DNA from: Bhargavaea beijingensis
GTDB taxonomy: Bacteria > Bacillota > Bacilli > Bacillales_A > Planococcaceae
Direction of reading: 5' to 3'
DNA: 35,485 nt
Assembly (NCBI RefSeq): GCF_900101985.1
Contig: NZ_FNAR01000026.1
Coordinates: forward strand, 1-35,485
Under the pieces are notes generated by a model that worked only from the letters and a program-made list of their open reading frames with translations, was not told where the DNA came from and searched no databases. This document shows, in pieces, positions 1-7,979 of this stretch. The position numbers were made by a program, and so were the translations under genes. Numbering within the stretch: the first letter of the stretch is position 1; the number at the start of each line of letters is the position of its first letter.

Positions 1-2
1 AT

Positions 3-200
3 GCAGAGGCCATTCGGCTCACCCCGGAGAACAAAGAAATCTATGCAAGGCGGAAAGAGACCGTAGAGCGCGGTTTCGGAGATGCCAAGGAGAAGTGTGG
101 CATGCGATGGACAACCCTTCGCGGGAAGGAAAAAATGTCCATGCAGGCGATGCTTACTTTTGTTGCCTTAAATCTGAAGAGATTGGCCTGCTGGACCTAG
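3..200 (+). pseudogene. IS1182-family transposase, C-terminal end (5' end outside window)
   Basis: The frame is open from the window edge to TAG at 198-200. It encodes the C-terminal signature of IS1182-type DDE transposases: an ERGFGDAKEK block, then CGMRWTTLRGKEK, then a short hydrophobic tail containing AMLTFVALNLKRLA. In this family that block holds the catalytic Glu region of the DDE domain. The rest of the gene lies upstream, so it cannot be judged whether the element is intact. A strong hairpin follows at 281-317. I did not identify the terminal inverted repeat with confidence. Confidence 0.8.
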
Positions 201-280
201 GACTCACCGGAACCGGCCTGACGGCCGGTCATTCCAAGGGGGGGATGGGAAAAAACATGCGAAATATCCACGAAAATGAC

Positions 281-320
281 AAAAAGGACCCAAAAAGATT
301 TCTTTTGGGTCCTTTTTGTT
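281..320 (+). terminator. Intrinsic terminator downstream of the transposase
   Basis: A long inverted repeat (AAAAAGGACCCAAAAAG pairing with its near complement) is followed by a T-rich tract. It resembles a bidirectional Rho-independent terminator. A second, perfect inverted repeat (GACGGGACC, TAT, GGTCCCGTC) sits at 331-351 and may be part of the IS end. Confidence 0.6.
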
Positions 321-451
321 TACAGTCGGTGACGGGACCTATGGTCCCGTCATTCCTTTGGTTGAGTTTTTGGTGAAAGGATCCGGTCTCTGATTAACAG
401 ACTCTGCCGGATAGGCTTCCCGGCCATGACACCGACCCGCCTGGCTCCCTC

Positions 452-931
452 CTATAACTCTCCTATAGCCAGGCTATACGCCTCATGCCACTTTTCCCAG
501 TCCGCGTGTCGATTTTCCGGCTGCCTCCCGGCCAATAAGGTGCCGATCACATCCAGGCAGACATGCCACCCGGCCAAATCCTTGACTGTCTGTTCCGTCA
601 GTTTCCTGACCGTTTCCTTGAATGCGAGTACAGTGCTGCCATTGTCCACGACCAGATCGAACCGCACCACATCGCCGAACCAATCAAATTCTATCGTTTC
701 TCCAGGCTCAAACCTGAAGATTTCCAGCTTCTCTCTCCCATGCTCCCCCATATCAAACAGATAATGCCCACCCTCGGCCGCTTCACCCATCCGAAGTTCA
801 TCAAACCAGCCGGACAGCCGATCATTATCGGTCAGAAAAGCCCACACTTCTGCTTTCCCATAAGGATATCGGACTTCCCTGTAAGCTGTCAGCCCTTCTC
901 CGCTCCTGTTCAATTCAGCAACTTCAGCCAC
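452..931 (-). CDS. SRPBCC/AHSA1-domain protein
   Basis: This 159-residue protein has the START-like ligand-binding fold of the SRPBCC/AHSA1 superfamily. An N-terminal strand ending in a 'YPYGKAEVWAFLTD' segment is followed by a Trp-containing 'LSGWFDE' stretch, then 'FRFEPGETIEFDWFGD', and finally a Trp-rich C-terminal helix ('GWHVCLDVIG'). The ligand is unknown. The frame is open back to a TTG at 958, but I chose the GTG at 931 because a GAGGGGGGAG Shine-Dalgarno sequence lies five bases before it. No neighbour suggests a specific role. It runs in the same direction as exoA, with a gap of about 90 bases. Confidence 0.75.
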   Translation of the reverse strand: MAEVAELNRSGEGLTAYREVRYPYGKAEVWAFLTDNDRLSGWFDELRMGEAAEGGHYLFDMGEHGREKLEIFRFEPGETIEFDWFGDVVRFDLVVDNGSTVLAFKETVRKLTEQTVKDLAGWHVCLDVIGTLLAGRQPENRHADWEKWHEAYSLAIGEL

Positions 932-1018
932 TTTTTCTCCCCCCTCAGAAAAAATCAATCCGCCCTGCCATCCATTCGGCAGGACAGGTCGGAATTCCTT
1001 CTCGGTATGGAAATGCGC

Positions 1019-1795
1019 TTATTCGATCACACGGCCCGGCTCTAGTTCGGCTTCAAGTACAATCGGACAGTGGTCGCTTCCCATGATGTCGCAATGGATA
1101 TCCGCATTTGTCAGAAACGGTGCCAGCCGTTCCGAGACGAGAAAATAATCGATCCGCCATCCAATGTTCCGTTCGCGGACTTTGTTCATATAAGACCACC
1201 AGGAGTAAACGTCAGTCCGGCCGGGATAGAAATACCGGAACGTATCGATGAAACCTGCATCAAGCAAGTCTGTCATCTTTCTGCGTTCTTCGAAAGTGAA
1301 GCCGGAATTGCCGACATTCGTTTTTGCATTCTTCAGATCAATCTCCCGGTGGGCGACGTTCAGGTCACCGCACAAAATGACCGGCTTTTCCTTGTCCAGC
1401 CGATTTATATGTGCCAGAAAACGGTCTTCCCACTCGAGACGGAACGGCAGACGCGCCAAGTCCCGTTGCGAGTTGGGGGTATAGACGGTGATCATATAGA
1501 ACGCGGGAAACTCTAGTGTCAGGATCCTGCCTTCTTCCTGCTGATCTTCATCACCGAGACCATATCGGACGGACAATGGCTTATGTTTCGTGAACACTGC
1601 AGTTCCGGAGTAGCCCTTTTTCACCGCGTAGTTCCAATACTGATGATAGCCATCCATCTCGAGATCGATCTGGCCCTCCTGCAGCTTCGTTTCCTGCACA
1701 CAGAAGATGTCCGCGTCCACTTCATTGAAATAATCAAGGAATCCTTTTTTCACGCAGGCTCTCAGGCCGTTGACATTCCATGAAACAAATTTCAT
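1019..1795 (-). CDS. exoA: Exodeoxyribonuclease III (AP endonuclease)
   Basis: The 258-residue protein is a full-length ExoIII/Xth-type AP endonuclease of the endonuclease-exonuclease-phosphatase fold, which cleaves DNA at abasic sites during base excision repair. All family motifs are present: NVNGLRA at the start, QETKL with the metal-binding Glu at about residue 35, GYSGTA, YTPNS, CGDLNVAH, GWRIDYFLVS, and the C-terminal SDHCPI with the catalytic His. The ATG is preceded by AAGGAG at good spacing. The length matches B. subtilis ExoA (about 250 residues). It is downstream of yeeI, but a terminator separates the two, so it is probably transcribed independently. Confidence 0.95.
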   Translation of the reverse strand: MKFVSWNVNGLRACVKKGFLDYFNEVDADIFCVQETKLQEGQIDLEMDGYHQYWNYAVKKGYSGTAVFTKHKPLSVRYGLGDEDQQEEGRILTLEFPAFYMITVYTPNSQRDLARLPFRLEWEDRFLAHINRLDKEKPVILCGDLNVAHREIDLKNAKTNVGNSGFTFEERRKMTDLLDAGFIDTFRYFYPGRTDVYSWWSYMNKVRERNIGWRIDYFLVSERLAPFLTNADIHCDIMGSDHCPIVLEAELEPGRVIE

Positions 1796-1815
1796 CTAGG
1801 TGCTCCTTCCATGCA

Positions 1816-1842
1816 AAAACCCGCCTTCCTCAGAGGGCGGGT
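1816..1842 (-). terminator. Intrinsic terminator of the yeeI-like gene
   Basis: Read on the minus strand, ACCCGCC, a ten-base loop, GGCGGGT and a run of T form a compact terminator. It starts 16 bases after the yeeI stop codon and lies just before the exoA ribosome binding site. Confidence 0.75.
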
Positions 1843-1857
1843 ATGCCGGTTCTTCCA

Positions 1858-2580
1858 TCATTCATCGCCGAGGTCGACGTTGTGGTAGACCTGCTGGACG
1901 TCTTCCAGATCGTCTAGTGCGTCGATCATTTTCTCAAACTGGGCCTGGTCCTCTTCACTCAGAGAAACTTCCGTTTGCGGAAGCATGCTGAGTTCGGCCA
2001 CTTGGAATTCGCTGATGCCGTTTTTCTTGAAGGCCTCCTGAACTGCGTGGAAATCTTCAGGTTCGGCGTAAACGATCACACTGCCTTCTTCCTCAAACAC
2101 ATCCCGGACTTCGATGTCTTCATCCATCAGCATCTCGAGGATGTCTTCTTCTCCCTTGCCCTCGATGGCAAAAACAGCGGTGGAGTCAAACATATAGGAA
2201 ACGGACCCAGCGACACCCATGTTTCCTCCATTTTTTCCGAATGCCGCCCGTACTTCCGACACCGTCCGGTTGACGTTGTTCGAGAGCGCATCAACGATCA
2301 CCATCGAACCCCCCGGACCGAAGCCTTCATAACGGAATTCGTCGAAGTTTTCATCCGATCCGCCTTTCGCCTTCTCGATGGCCCGGTCGATGATATGCTT
2401 GGGGACACTATAGGTCTTCGCACGCTCAAGCACGATTTTTAAAGCCTGGTTGGATTCGGGATCCGGCTCGCCGCGCCGCGCAGCGACATAGATCTCCCGC
2501 CCGAACTTTGCGTTCACACGGCTGGTGCTTTGGTCTTTTGCAGCTTTCTTCTCTTTGATGTTGTTCCATTTACGGCCCAT
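1858..2580 (-). CDS. yeeI: YebC/PmpR-family protein, YeeI type
   Basis: This 240-residue protein belongs to the YebC/PmpR family (TACO1-like). Members have been described as DNA-binding transcriptional regulators and, more recently, as factors that relieve ribosome stalling on proline-rich stretches. The start [16 protein letters not shown] is typical of the YeeI/YeeN branch rather than the YrbC branch. The conserved '[18 protein letters not shown]' region, the RYEGFGPGG motif and the C-terminal [13 protein letters not shown] motif are all present. A GTG lies three codons upstream, but the ATG at 2580 matches the family start and has a GAGTGG sequence five bases before it. It is probably a single-gene unit with its own promoter and terminator. 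Confidence 0.9.
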   Translation of the reverse strand: MGRKWNNIKEKKAAKDQSTSRVNAKFGREIYVAARRGEPDPESNQALKIVLERAKTYSVPKHIIDRAIEKAKGGSDENFDEFRYEGFGPGGSMVIVDALSNNVNRTVSEVRAAFGKNGGNMGVAGSVSYMFDSTAVFAIEGKGEEDILEMLMDEDIEVRDVFEEEGSVIVYAEPEDFHAVQEAFKKNGISEFQVAELSMLPQTEVSLSEEDQAQFEKMIDALDDLEDVQQVYHNVDLGDE

Positions 2581-2618
2581 GAAATCCACTCTCTTTCGGA
2601 TTTAAGCTTCTCTGCAAT

Positions 2619-2646
2619 AATATAGTATACCATTTTCTCCTAACAA
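2619..2646 (-). promoter_or_regulatory. Candidate sigma-A promoter for yeeI
   Basis: On the minus strand TTGTTA (2646-2641) and TATATT (2624-2619) are separated by 16 bases, about 40 bases upstream of the yeeI start. The match is good but found by eye only. Confidence 0.4.
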
Positions 2647-2735
2647 TATGAATACCGGAGCATCTCTCGCCTACTGGAAAGTGCCGTTGTGATATGATTG
2701 GATGAAAAGACTTGGCAAAGAAAGGCCGGGATGAA

Positions 2736-3776
2736 ATGTCTTCAATCAAATTAACTACACTGACCAAAAAAGGCGGATGCGGATGCAAAATCGGGCCTGC
2801 AGACCTCGCGGGCGTGCTGCGTGAACTTCCCGCAGCCGTACCGGATCCAAATTTGCTTGTAGGTCTCGACACAAGTGATGACGCGGGTGTCTATAAGCTG
2901 ACAGATGACCTCGCCCTTGTCCAGACAACCGATTTTTTCACTCCGATTGTCGATGATCCCTACGACTTCGGACAGATTGCCGCGACCAATGCCATCAGTG
3001 ACATTTATGCTATGGGCGGCACACCTGTCACGGCCCTGAACATCGTCGCGTTCCCGATCGGCAACCTCGACAAAAAAATCCTTGCCGATATCCTGCGAGG
3101 AGCGGCGGAAAAAATGAAGGAAGCCGGCGTCACGCTTGTCGGAGGCCATTCGATCGATGACCAGGAACCGAAATACGGGCTGGCCGTCACAGGTACGATC
3201 CACCCGTCCAAAGTTCGGACAAATGCCGGAGCAAAGCCCGGGGACAAGCTGATTCTAACAAAGCCGATCGGTGTCGGCATCTATACGACCGCGCTCAAGC
3301 GGGAACTTCTATCGGAAGAAGACATCCGGGAAGTGACGAACGTAATGACCACGCTCAACAAAACCGCGGCAGAAACGATGAATGTTTACGACGTCCATGC
3401 CACCACCGATGTGACCGGTTTCGGTCTTCTCGGACATGCGACAGAAATGGCGCAGGGAAGCGGGACCGGACTTGTCATCCGATCACAGCATGTCCCGGTC
3501 CTCCCCCGCACACGGGAACTCGCCGCACAGGGCGCTGTTCCGGGCGGCACCAAGAACAATCATGCTCATGTGGCGGACAGCATCACTTACCCGGACACGA
3601 TGGATACGACCGAACAGTGGATCCTGTGCGATGCGGTCACCTCAGGCGGCCTGCTCGCCTCCGTGGACGGCAGCCAGGCAGAAGGATTGCTGGACGCCCT
3701 CCGGAAAAACGGAGTGGATGCCCATATCATCGGCGAAGTGACCGAAGAACACGCAGGAACCATCCGGGTCCTGTAA
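2736..3776 (+). CDS. selD: Selenide, water dikinase (selenophosphate synthetase)
   Basis: SelD makes selenophosphate from selenide and ATP. The 346-residue protein has the diagnostic GGCGCKIGP motif. Cys15 occupies the catalytic position that can be Sec in other species, so this enzyme does not itself need selenocysteine, and the conserved Lys follows at 18. AIR-synthase-like domains follow with TSDDAGVY, TTDFFTPIVDDPYDFG, GGHSIDDQEPKYGLAVTG and TDVTGFGLLGH. I chose the ATG at 2736 (AAAGG about ten bases upstream) over a TTG at 2712 because it matches the usual N-terminal length. The mnmH gene follows after 25 bases, so the two are probably co-transcribed. An extended -10 (TGATATGAT, 2690-2698) lies upstream. 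Confidence 0.95.
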   Translation: MSSIKLTTLTKKGGCGCKIGPADLAGVLRELPAAVPDPNLLVGLDTSDDAGVYKLTDDLALVQTTDFFTPIVDDPYDFGQIAATNAISDIYAMGGTPVTALNIVAFPIGNLDKKILADILRGAAEKMKEAGVTLVGGHSIDDQEPKYGLAVTGTIHPSKVRTNAGAKPGDKLILTKPIGVGIYTTALKRELLSEEDIREVTNVMTTLNKTAAETMNVYDVHATTDVTGFGLLGHATEMAQGSGTGLVIRSQHVPVLPRTRELAAQGAVPGGTKNNHAHVADSITYPDTMDTTEQWILCDAVTSGGLLASVDGSQAEGLLDALRKNGVDAHIIGEVTEEHAGTIRVL

Positions 3777-3801
3777 GCCACCAAAAGGAAAGAGATGAAC
3801 C

Positions 3802-4899
3802 ATGAAGCGAGAACTCACACTCGACGAATTATTTAAACTGCGGCAAAACGGCAATCACGCCCTCGTGGATGTGCGTTCCCCCAAGGAGTACGCCGAGGGC
3901 ACGATGCCAGGCGCAATCAACATACCGATTTTCGACAATGAAGAGCGGGCGGACGTCGGAACCATCTATAAACAGGAGGGCCAGCAGGCCGCGATGAAAC
4001 GCGGATTGGAGATCTTCTCCGCAAAGCTCCCCGGATTCGTTGATGAATTCCGCAGCCTGGACCGCCCGTTCACCGTATTTTGCTGGCGGGGCGGCATGCG
4101 GAGTAAAACGGCCGCGACGATGACTGACCTGATGGGCCTTCGTTCCAGCAGGCTGATCGGCGGTATCCGAACCTATCGCCAGTGGGTGGTTGCCGAACTC
4201 CAGAAAGCGGAATTCCGTCCTCCTCTCATCGTACTGAATGGGTATACCGGAGGCGGCAAAACAGCGATCCTCCACCGTCTGGAAAAAGACGGCTTCCCCA
4301 TCATGGATCTGGAAGGAATGGCCGGACACAGGGGCTCGATTTTCGGCGGGATTGGCATGGAGCCGAGCAACCAAAAAAAATTTGACGCCCTCCTTGTCGG
4401 TGCCATGAAGAAATACGAAGACGCGCCATATGTCATCATCGAGGGGGAAAGCAGGAGAATCGGGAAAGCGGTTCTTCCCGAGTTTTTCGACCGCAAAAAG
4501 AATGATGGATTGCACCTGTTCCTCCGTTTGCCGATTGAAGAGCGTGTACAGAACATCCTGAACGACTATGACACGGAAGCTTATCCCGAAAAATTTCTGG
4601 AAGCCTTCTCCAAAATCGAGCGCAGGATTCATACGCCCATTGCCAAGGAGATTCGGGACCATCTCGAGGAAAACCATTTCCGGGAAGCGTTCCTTCTTCT
4701 TCTGGAGTATTATTATGACCCGCGATACGAACATTCCGCAGGCCTGGATGAAAACGACGAGCGCCAGATTTTTATCGATGCGGACAATATGGAGGATGCC
4801 TACCGCAAAGTCCGGCAGCAAATCCAGCGTATCGGGAGAAAACTTGCAGCGGGAGAAGCCGCCGCAGAACAGGACTCGAATTCAGAAATTGATCAATAG
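3802..4899 (+). CDS. mnmH: tRNA 2-selenouridine synthase (SelU/YbbB)
   Basis: MnmH replaces the sulfur of 2-thiouridine at tRNA wobble position 34 with selenium, using selenophosphate and a geranylated intermediate. The 365-residue protein has an N-terminal rhodanese domain with VDVRSPKEY and the catalytic loop FCWRGGMRS (Cys94). Next comes a P-loop domain with GYTGGGKT at 147-154 and the DLEGMAGHRGS motif. Length and order fit E. coli SelU. It directly follows selD, its selenium donor, and a terminator overlaps its stop codon. No selA or selB is seen in this window. Confidence 0.94.
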   Translation: MKRELTLDELFKLRQNGNHALVDVRSPKEYAEGTMPGAINIPIFDNEERADVGTIYKQEGQQAAMKRGLEIFSAKLPGFVDEFRSLDRPFTVFCWRGGMRSKTAATMTDLMGLRSSRLIGGIRTYRQWVVAELQKAEFRPPLIVLNGYTGGGKTAILHRLEKDGFPIMDLEGMAGHRGSIFGGIGMEPSNQKKFDALLVGAMKKYEDAPYVIIEGESRRIGKAVLPEFFDRKKNDGLHLFLRLPIEERVQNILNDYDTEAYPEKFLEAFSKIERRIHTPIAKEIRDHLEENHFREAFLLLLEYYYDPRYEHSAGLDENDERQIFIDADNMEDAYRKVRQQIQRIGRKLAAGEAAAEQDSNSEIDQ

Positions 4900-4932
4900 C
4901 AGACGGGGAACCACTTCCCCGCCTGCTTTTTC
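4898..4932 (+). terminator. Intrinsic terminator of selD-mnmH
   Basis: AGCAGACGGGGAA and TTCCCCGCCTGCT pair around a four-base loop with one mismatch and are followed by TTTTTC. The stem begins within the mnmH stop codon. Confidence 0.85.
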
Positions 4933-4970
4933 TTATCCGCTTCACGGGGAGTCCCGGAAACTGGCTGATT

Positions 4971-5117
4971 TCCGGTTTCGCCATTCAACCGTTCGGTTTC
5001 GTCATTCCCCCCTCTGATTTCAACATTCAACTGCCCGGTTTCGTCATTCGCAATGAATGATGAAACCGGAGGCATGAATGACGAAACTTCCGGCCGGAAT
5101 GACGAAATCAAACCGGA
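4971..5117. repeat. Array of seven 21-bp units: four direct, then three inverted
   Basis: The stretch divides exactly into 21-base units starting at 4971, 4992, 5013, 5034, 5055, 5076 and 5097. The first four carry variants of CGGTTTCGTCATTC. The last three carry its reverse complement, GAATGACGAAACC-like. The orientation flips at 5054/5055, creating a central hairpin in which CCGGTTTCGTCATT pairs with AATGATGAAACCGG around a seven-base loop. The third unit (5013) is the most diverged. It lies between the mnmH terminator and the fetA-like gene. A related, shorter copy occurs at 25688-25750. Function is unknown. Confidence 0.85.
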
Positions 5118-5168
5118 AAGCCCCCCTCAGTAGCTATCAGTTTAATCCGACGTTGTTTTATGCTACAT

Positions 5169-5174
5169 TATAAT
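5169..5174 (+). promoter_or_regulatory. Candidate -10 element for the fetAB-like operon
   Basis: A perfect TATAAT lies 32 bases upstream of the GTG start of the ATPase gene. No convincing -35 hexamer was found at 16-18 bases, so this is tentative. Confidence 0.35.
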
Positions 5175-5206
5175 TATTCTAAATTAGTCTTCAGGAGCGA
5201 TGCCTT

Positions 5207-5935
5207 GTGACAACCTACGAACCCGCCATCCACTTTAAGGATGTCCGATATTCGATTGATGGGAATCCAATCATCGGACCCATCACCGGTTCCTTTCCCG
5301 CAGGACAGATTACAACATTGGTCGGCCCCTCCGGTGCGGGCAAAACGACCGTCCTCAAATTATGCAATGGGCTCCTTTCCCCGGACGCAGGAGAAATTCT
5401 TGTAGAAGGCCGGCCAATCGGTTCCCTTGAACCAACAGCGCTCCGGAGAAAAGTCGGAATGGCGCTCCAGGATGCCCCGATGGTCAACGGGTCCGTCTAT
5501 GACAACCTGGCCCTGCCGCTCCGGCTCCGGAAAAAAGAGCTTTCCGAAACAGATGCCGTTTCCTGGCTTGAGGACGTTGGCCTGCCGGCTGATTATCTCC
5601 ACAAAAAAGCAACCGAGCTGTCAGGCGGGCAGCGGCAAAAAGTTTCGATCGCCCGGACACTGGTCAACCACTCCGATATTTTGCTGATGGATGAGATCAC
5701 CTCTGCCCTCGACCGCGGATCAAAGCGCGAAATCGAGTCACTCATCACACGCATCAACGAAAAATACGGCACGACCATCATATGGATCACGCATAATCTT
5801 GAACAGGCCATTTCCATCGGCGATTTTACTTGGGTGCTGGTTGCCGGGGAATTGGTCGAGACCGGAGAAAGCCGAATCCTGGAAAAACCTGCGGATGAGC
5901 GGGTAAGGCGATTTGTAAAGGGGGAACTTCAATGA
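5207..5935 (+). CDS. fetA: FetA/YjkB-like ABC transporter ATP-binding protein
   Basis: The 242-residue ATPase has Walker A GPSGAGKT (40-47), signature LSGGQ (138-142), Walker B ILLMDE (158-163) and switch His at about 196. After Walker B it reads MDEITSALD rather than the common DEPTSALD, as in FetA/YbbL-type proteins. It starts with GTG, preceded by AGGAG. Its stop overlaps the start of the permease gene by four bases (ATGA), so the two are translationally coupled. In E. coli the equivalent pair was proposed to export iron and protect against peroxide stress. That role is inferred here from the pairing with a UPF0014 permease. Confidence 0.85.
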   Translation: MTTYEPAIHFKDVRYSIDGNPIIGPITGSFPAGQITTLVGPSGAGKTTVLKLCNGLLSPDAGEILVEGRPIGSLEPTALRRKVGMALQDAPMVNGSVYDNLALPLRLRKKELSETDAVSWLEDVGLPADYLHKKATELSGGQRQKVSIARTLVNHSDILLMDEITSALDRGSKREIESLITRINEKYGTTIIWITHNLEQAISIGDFTWVLVAGELVETGESRILEKPADERVRRFVKGELQ

Positions 5936-6690
5936 GCCCGATCGCCCTGTCGCTGACTCTCATTTTTGTTTTGATTCCCCTCCTCCTTTCCCGTACGTTG
6001 AATCTCGGACTCGAGAAAGACACACTCATCGCAACGGTCCGGTCGATCGTCCAACTGTTTGCGGTCGGCTACATTCTGAAGTTTGTCTTTGACTCAGACA
6101 GTTACATCTATATCCTGATGATGATCGCTCTCATGATTTTCGCGGCGGTCCATAATGCTTCAAAAAAGGGCAAAGCCATTCCGGGTATTTCGTGGAAGAT
6201 CACCGCAACAATCATTGCGGTGGAAGTACTTACCCAGGGAATCCTGCTCGGCTTCGGAATCGTGCCGGCGACCGCACAGTACATCATTCCGATCAGCGGC
6301 ATGGTCGTGGGGAATTCAATGGTCCTCTCCATCCTATTCCTGAACCGTTTCACTTCTGAGATGGAAACGCACCGGAACCGTACGGAATTGATCCTTTCCC
6401 TGGGCGGTACACCAAAGCAGGCCGTTCATACGCAACTGACGGATGCCATCAAGGCGAGTACGATCCCGACGATCGAAAGCCAGAAAACGATGGGTCTTGT
6501 CCAGTTACCCGGTATGATGAGCGGCCAGATTATCGCCGGTGCCGATCCTGTACAGGCAGTTCAATTTCAGCTTCTGATTCTGTTCCTGCTCCTGACAACC
6601 GCTGTGGTTTCAAGCATTCTTCTCGGTTTTCTCTCTTATCCGTCCCTGTTCAATGAACGGATGCAGTTGATCAGGCAGTCAAACGATTGA
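5932..6690 (+). CDS. fetB: FetB/YjkA-like ABC transporter permease (UPF0014)
   Basis: The 252-residue integral membrane protein of the FetB/UPF0014 family has about seven hydrophobic segments. The conserved central region reads PISGMVVGNSMV and is followed by the cytoplasmic 'EMETHRNRTELILSLGGTP' stretch. The C-terminal half contains the family motif GLVQLPGMMSGQIIAGADP. It overlaps the upstream ATPase gene by four bases and forms the transmembrane half of the exporter. Substrate (iron) is inferred from E. coli FetAB. No clear terminator follows. Confidence 0.87.
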   Translation: MSPIALSLTLIFVLIPLLLSRTLNLGLEKDTLIATVRSIVQLFAVGYILKFVFDSDSYIYILMMIALMIFAAVHNASKKGKAIPGISWKITATIIAVEVLTQGILLGFGIVPATAQYIIPISGMVVGNSMVLSILFLNRFTSEMETHRNRTELILSLGGTPKQAVHTQLTDAIKASTIPTIESQKTMGLVQLPGMMSGQIIAGADPVQAVQFQLLILFLLLTTAVVSSILLGFLSYPSLFNERMQLIRQSND

Positions 6691-6849
6691 TCTCTTGCCT
6701 GCGACCTGCCAAGAGTCCTCAGGCGGTTAAGGGGAGGATTTTCTTTCTGCAATGAGAAACCCTACCCTATATAATCAAGGGGTGTGAAGTTCAGAATCTT
6801 AGGGAAGACACTATAGCAGTTCTGCCAGAGACAGAGGAGGAGATTGTGT

Positions 6850-7266
6850 ATGTACAAGCGAATACTTCTGGCCGTGGATGGCTCAGACCATTCGATCCGG
6901 GCCGCCGAACATGCCGCCACACTTGCAAAGGCGATGAATGGCGCTGTAGAGATCGCCTATGTGGCCGATTTTTCAAAATCGAAAGAGGCTGTTTTGTATG
7001 TAAGGGGGCATTCCGACCTGGAAATGCAAAGAAGACAGCGTCTCCTCCCTGCTGAAGAGTTGCTGATAACCAGACAAGTCCCATATGAAGTGAATATCCT
7101 TCACGGTGAACCGGGACCGGCGATCGTTGATCATGCCAATGCCCACTCATTCGATCTGGTCATCATCGGAAGCCGGGGGTTGAATCCTCTCCAGGAAATG
7201 GTCCTCGGAAGCGTCAGCCATAAGGTCATGAAACGTTCTGATTGCCCGGTGATGATCATCAAATAA
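6850..7266 (+). CDS. Universal stress protein, UspA family
   Basis: This is a 138-residue single-domain Usp with the alpha/beta nucleotide-binding fold. The N-terminus is YKRILLAVDGSDHS, and the C-terminal ATP-binding signature reads IIGSRGLNPLQEMVLGSVSHKVMKRSDCPVMII, close to the G-x2-G-x9-G-S/T pattern. That suggests the ATP-binding class. The frame extends two codons further to a TTG, but the ATG at 6850 has GGAGG at ideal distance. A TATAAT at 6770-6775 may be its -10 box. A bidirectional terminator follows. It probably helps in stress survival; the specific trigger is not visible. Confidence 0.85.
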   Translation: MYKRILLAVDGSDHSIRAAEHAATLAKAMNGAVEIAYVADFSKSKEAVLYVRGHSDLEMQRRQRLLPAEELLITRQVPYEVNILHGEPGPAIVDHANAHSFDLVIIGSRGLNPLQEMVLGSVSHKVMKRSDCPVMIIK

Positions 7267-7280
7267 TTTATGTCACAAAT

Positions 7281-7320
7281 AAAACGGGAGCCGCAGAAAT
7301 GATTCTGCAGCTCCCGTTTT
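7281..7320. terminator. Bidirectional terminator between usp and the small membrane peptide gene
   Basis: AAAACGGGAG and CTGCAG/TTCTGCAG arms pair across an ATGA loop, with A- and T-runs on the two flanks. The geometry serves both the plus-strand usp gene and the minus-strand small ORF that ends at 7335. Confidence 0.85.
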
Positions 7321-7334
7321 CATGCCGTATCTGA

Positions 7335-7436
7335 TCATCGCCAGTTTTTCATGATCCCGAGACCGATGATGCCGATAAATGCAACAATCGCTACGATGAT
7401 CAGGATCGGAAGTAAAGTATCTCCCATGTAGTTCAA
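7335..7436 (-). CDS. Small single-pass membrane peptide (33 residues)
   Basis: The minus strand carries a TTG start at 7436 with AAGGAGG about six bases upstream and a TGA at 7335-7337. The peptide is a short polar N-terminus (MNYMGD), one hydrophobic helix of about 22 residues rich in Ile and Val, and a basic end (MKNWR). This is a typical small inner-membrane protein with the C-terminus predicted inside. An in-frame ATG three codons later is a possible alternative start but is too far from the Shine-Dalgarno. It ends beside the shared terminator, which supports real expression. I do not recognise the family. Confidence 0.6.
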   Translation of the reverse strand: MNYMGDTLLPILIIVAIVAFIGIIGLGIMKNWR

Positions 7437-7591
7437 GGCAGTTCCTCCTTAACACCAATTCAATAACTTTGTCCGGGCGTAACCCCTCATTCTACATTGT
7501 ACCCCATACCCGGATTTTGTGACAGATACTCTCTGCTAAATTTGTGCATGGAGTGACTGCGGAGTATGATTTTTCACGATTCCGCCATTTC

Positions 7592-7951
7592 TTAACCGTA
7601 ATTGGCCGGAACCGGTGTTCCCTGATGGAACATCATCTTCCACGTTATCCCGTCGGACTTCCAGATTGAACTTCTGTTTGCCATTTTTCCGGTTTCCGCG
7701 TCCTCTGTCTGATAAACGGCCAGAACCGCGCGTTCATCGATCCGGTGCAGGCTAAATTGGCGGATGCGGATATTGACTCCGCCAAGCGTTCCGTCTGCCA
7801 GGCAATCCGCCTTCGTGAATCGCCTTCCCGACTTTCCGTATTCAAAAAAGGAATCATCGAGCAACGGGCCAAACCGGTCCGGATCATTTCTGATTGAGTT
7901 GTCCAGGAGGCTCTGCTCCAACTTCAGGATGTGTGCTGTCAGTTCTTCCAT
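7592..7951 (-). CDS. DUF4440 (SnoaL/NTF2-like) protein
   Basis: The 119-residue protein has an NTF2-like fold of the DUF4440 group. The N-terminal helix 'EELTAHILKLEQSLLD' is followed by 'LLDDSFFEYGKSGRRFTKAD', and the C-terminal strands contain 'AVLAVYQTED' and 'SSIWKSDGITWKMMFHQGTP'. Such small proteins bind or modify small molecules; no substrate can be assigned. The frame is open far upstream, but the ATG at 7951 fits the family N-terminus, with a GGAGG about 14 bases before it. It lies 28 bases after the carbonic-anhydrase-like gene and is probably co-transcribed with it. Confidence 0.75.
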   Translation of the reverse strand: MEELTAHILKLEQSLLDNSIRNDPDRFGPLLDDSFFEYGKSGRRFTKADCLADGTLGGVNIRIRQFSLHRIDERAVLAVYQTEDAETGKMANRSSIWKSDGITWKMMFHQGTPVPANYG

Positions 7952-7979
7952 ACCAGCTTTCTGCCTGCCTCCAGACCGG

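Noticed and set aside
3829-4821. 330-residue minus-strand frame opposite mnmH
   Set aside because: It is a shadow of the GC-rich mnmH coding strand with no family motifs.
4893-5111. 72-residue minus-strand frame with repeating SSF/NDET motifs
   Set aside because: The amino-acid repeats are only the translation of the 21-bp DNA repeats. There is no ribosome binding site and the frame is not conserved across the inversion.
4971-5117. CRISPR array
   Set aside because: The units have no distinct spacers, the period is only 21 bases and orientation inverts midway.
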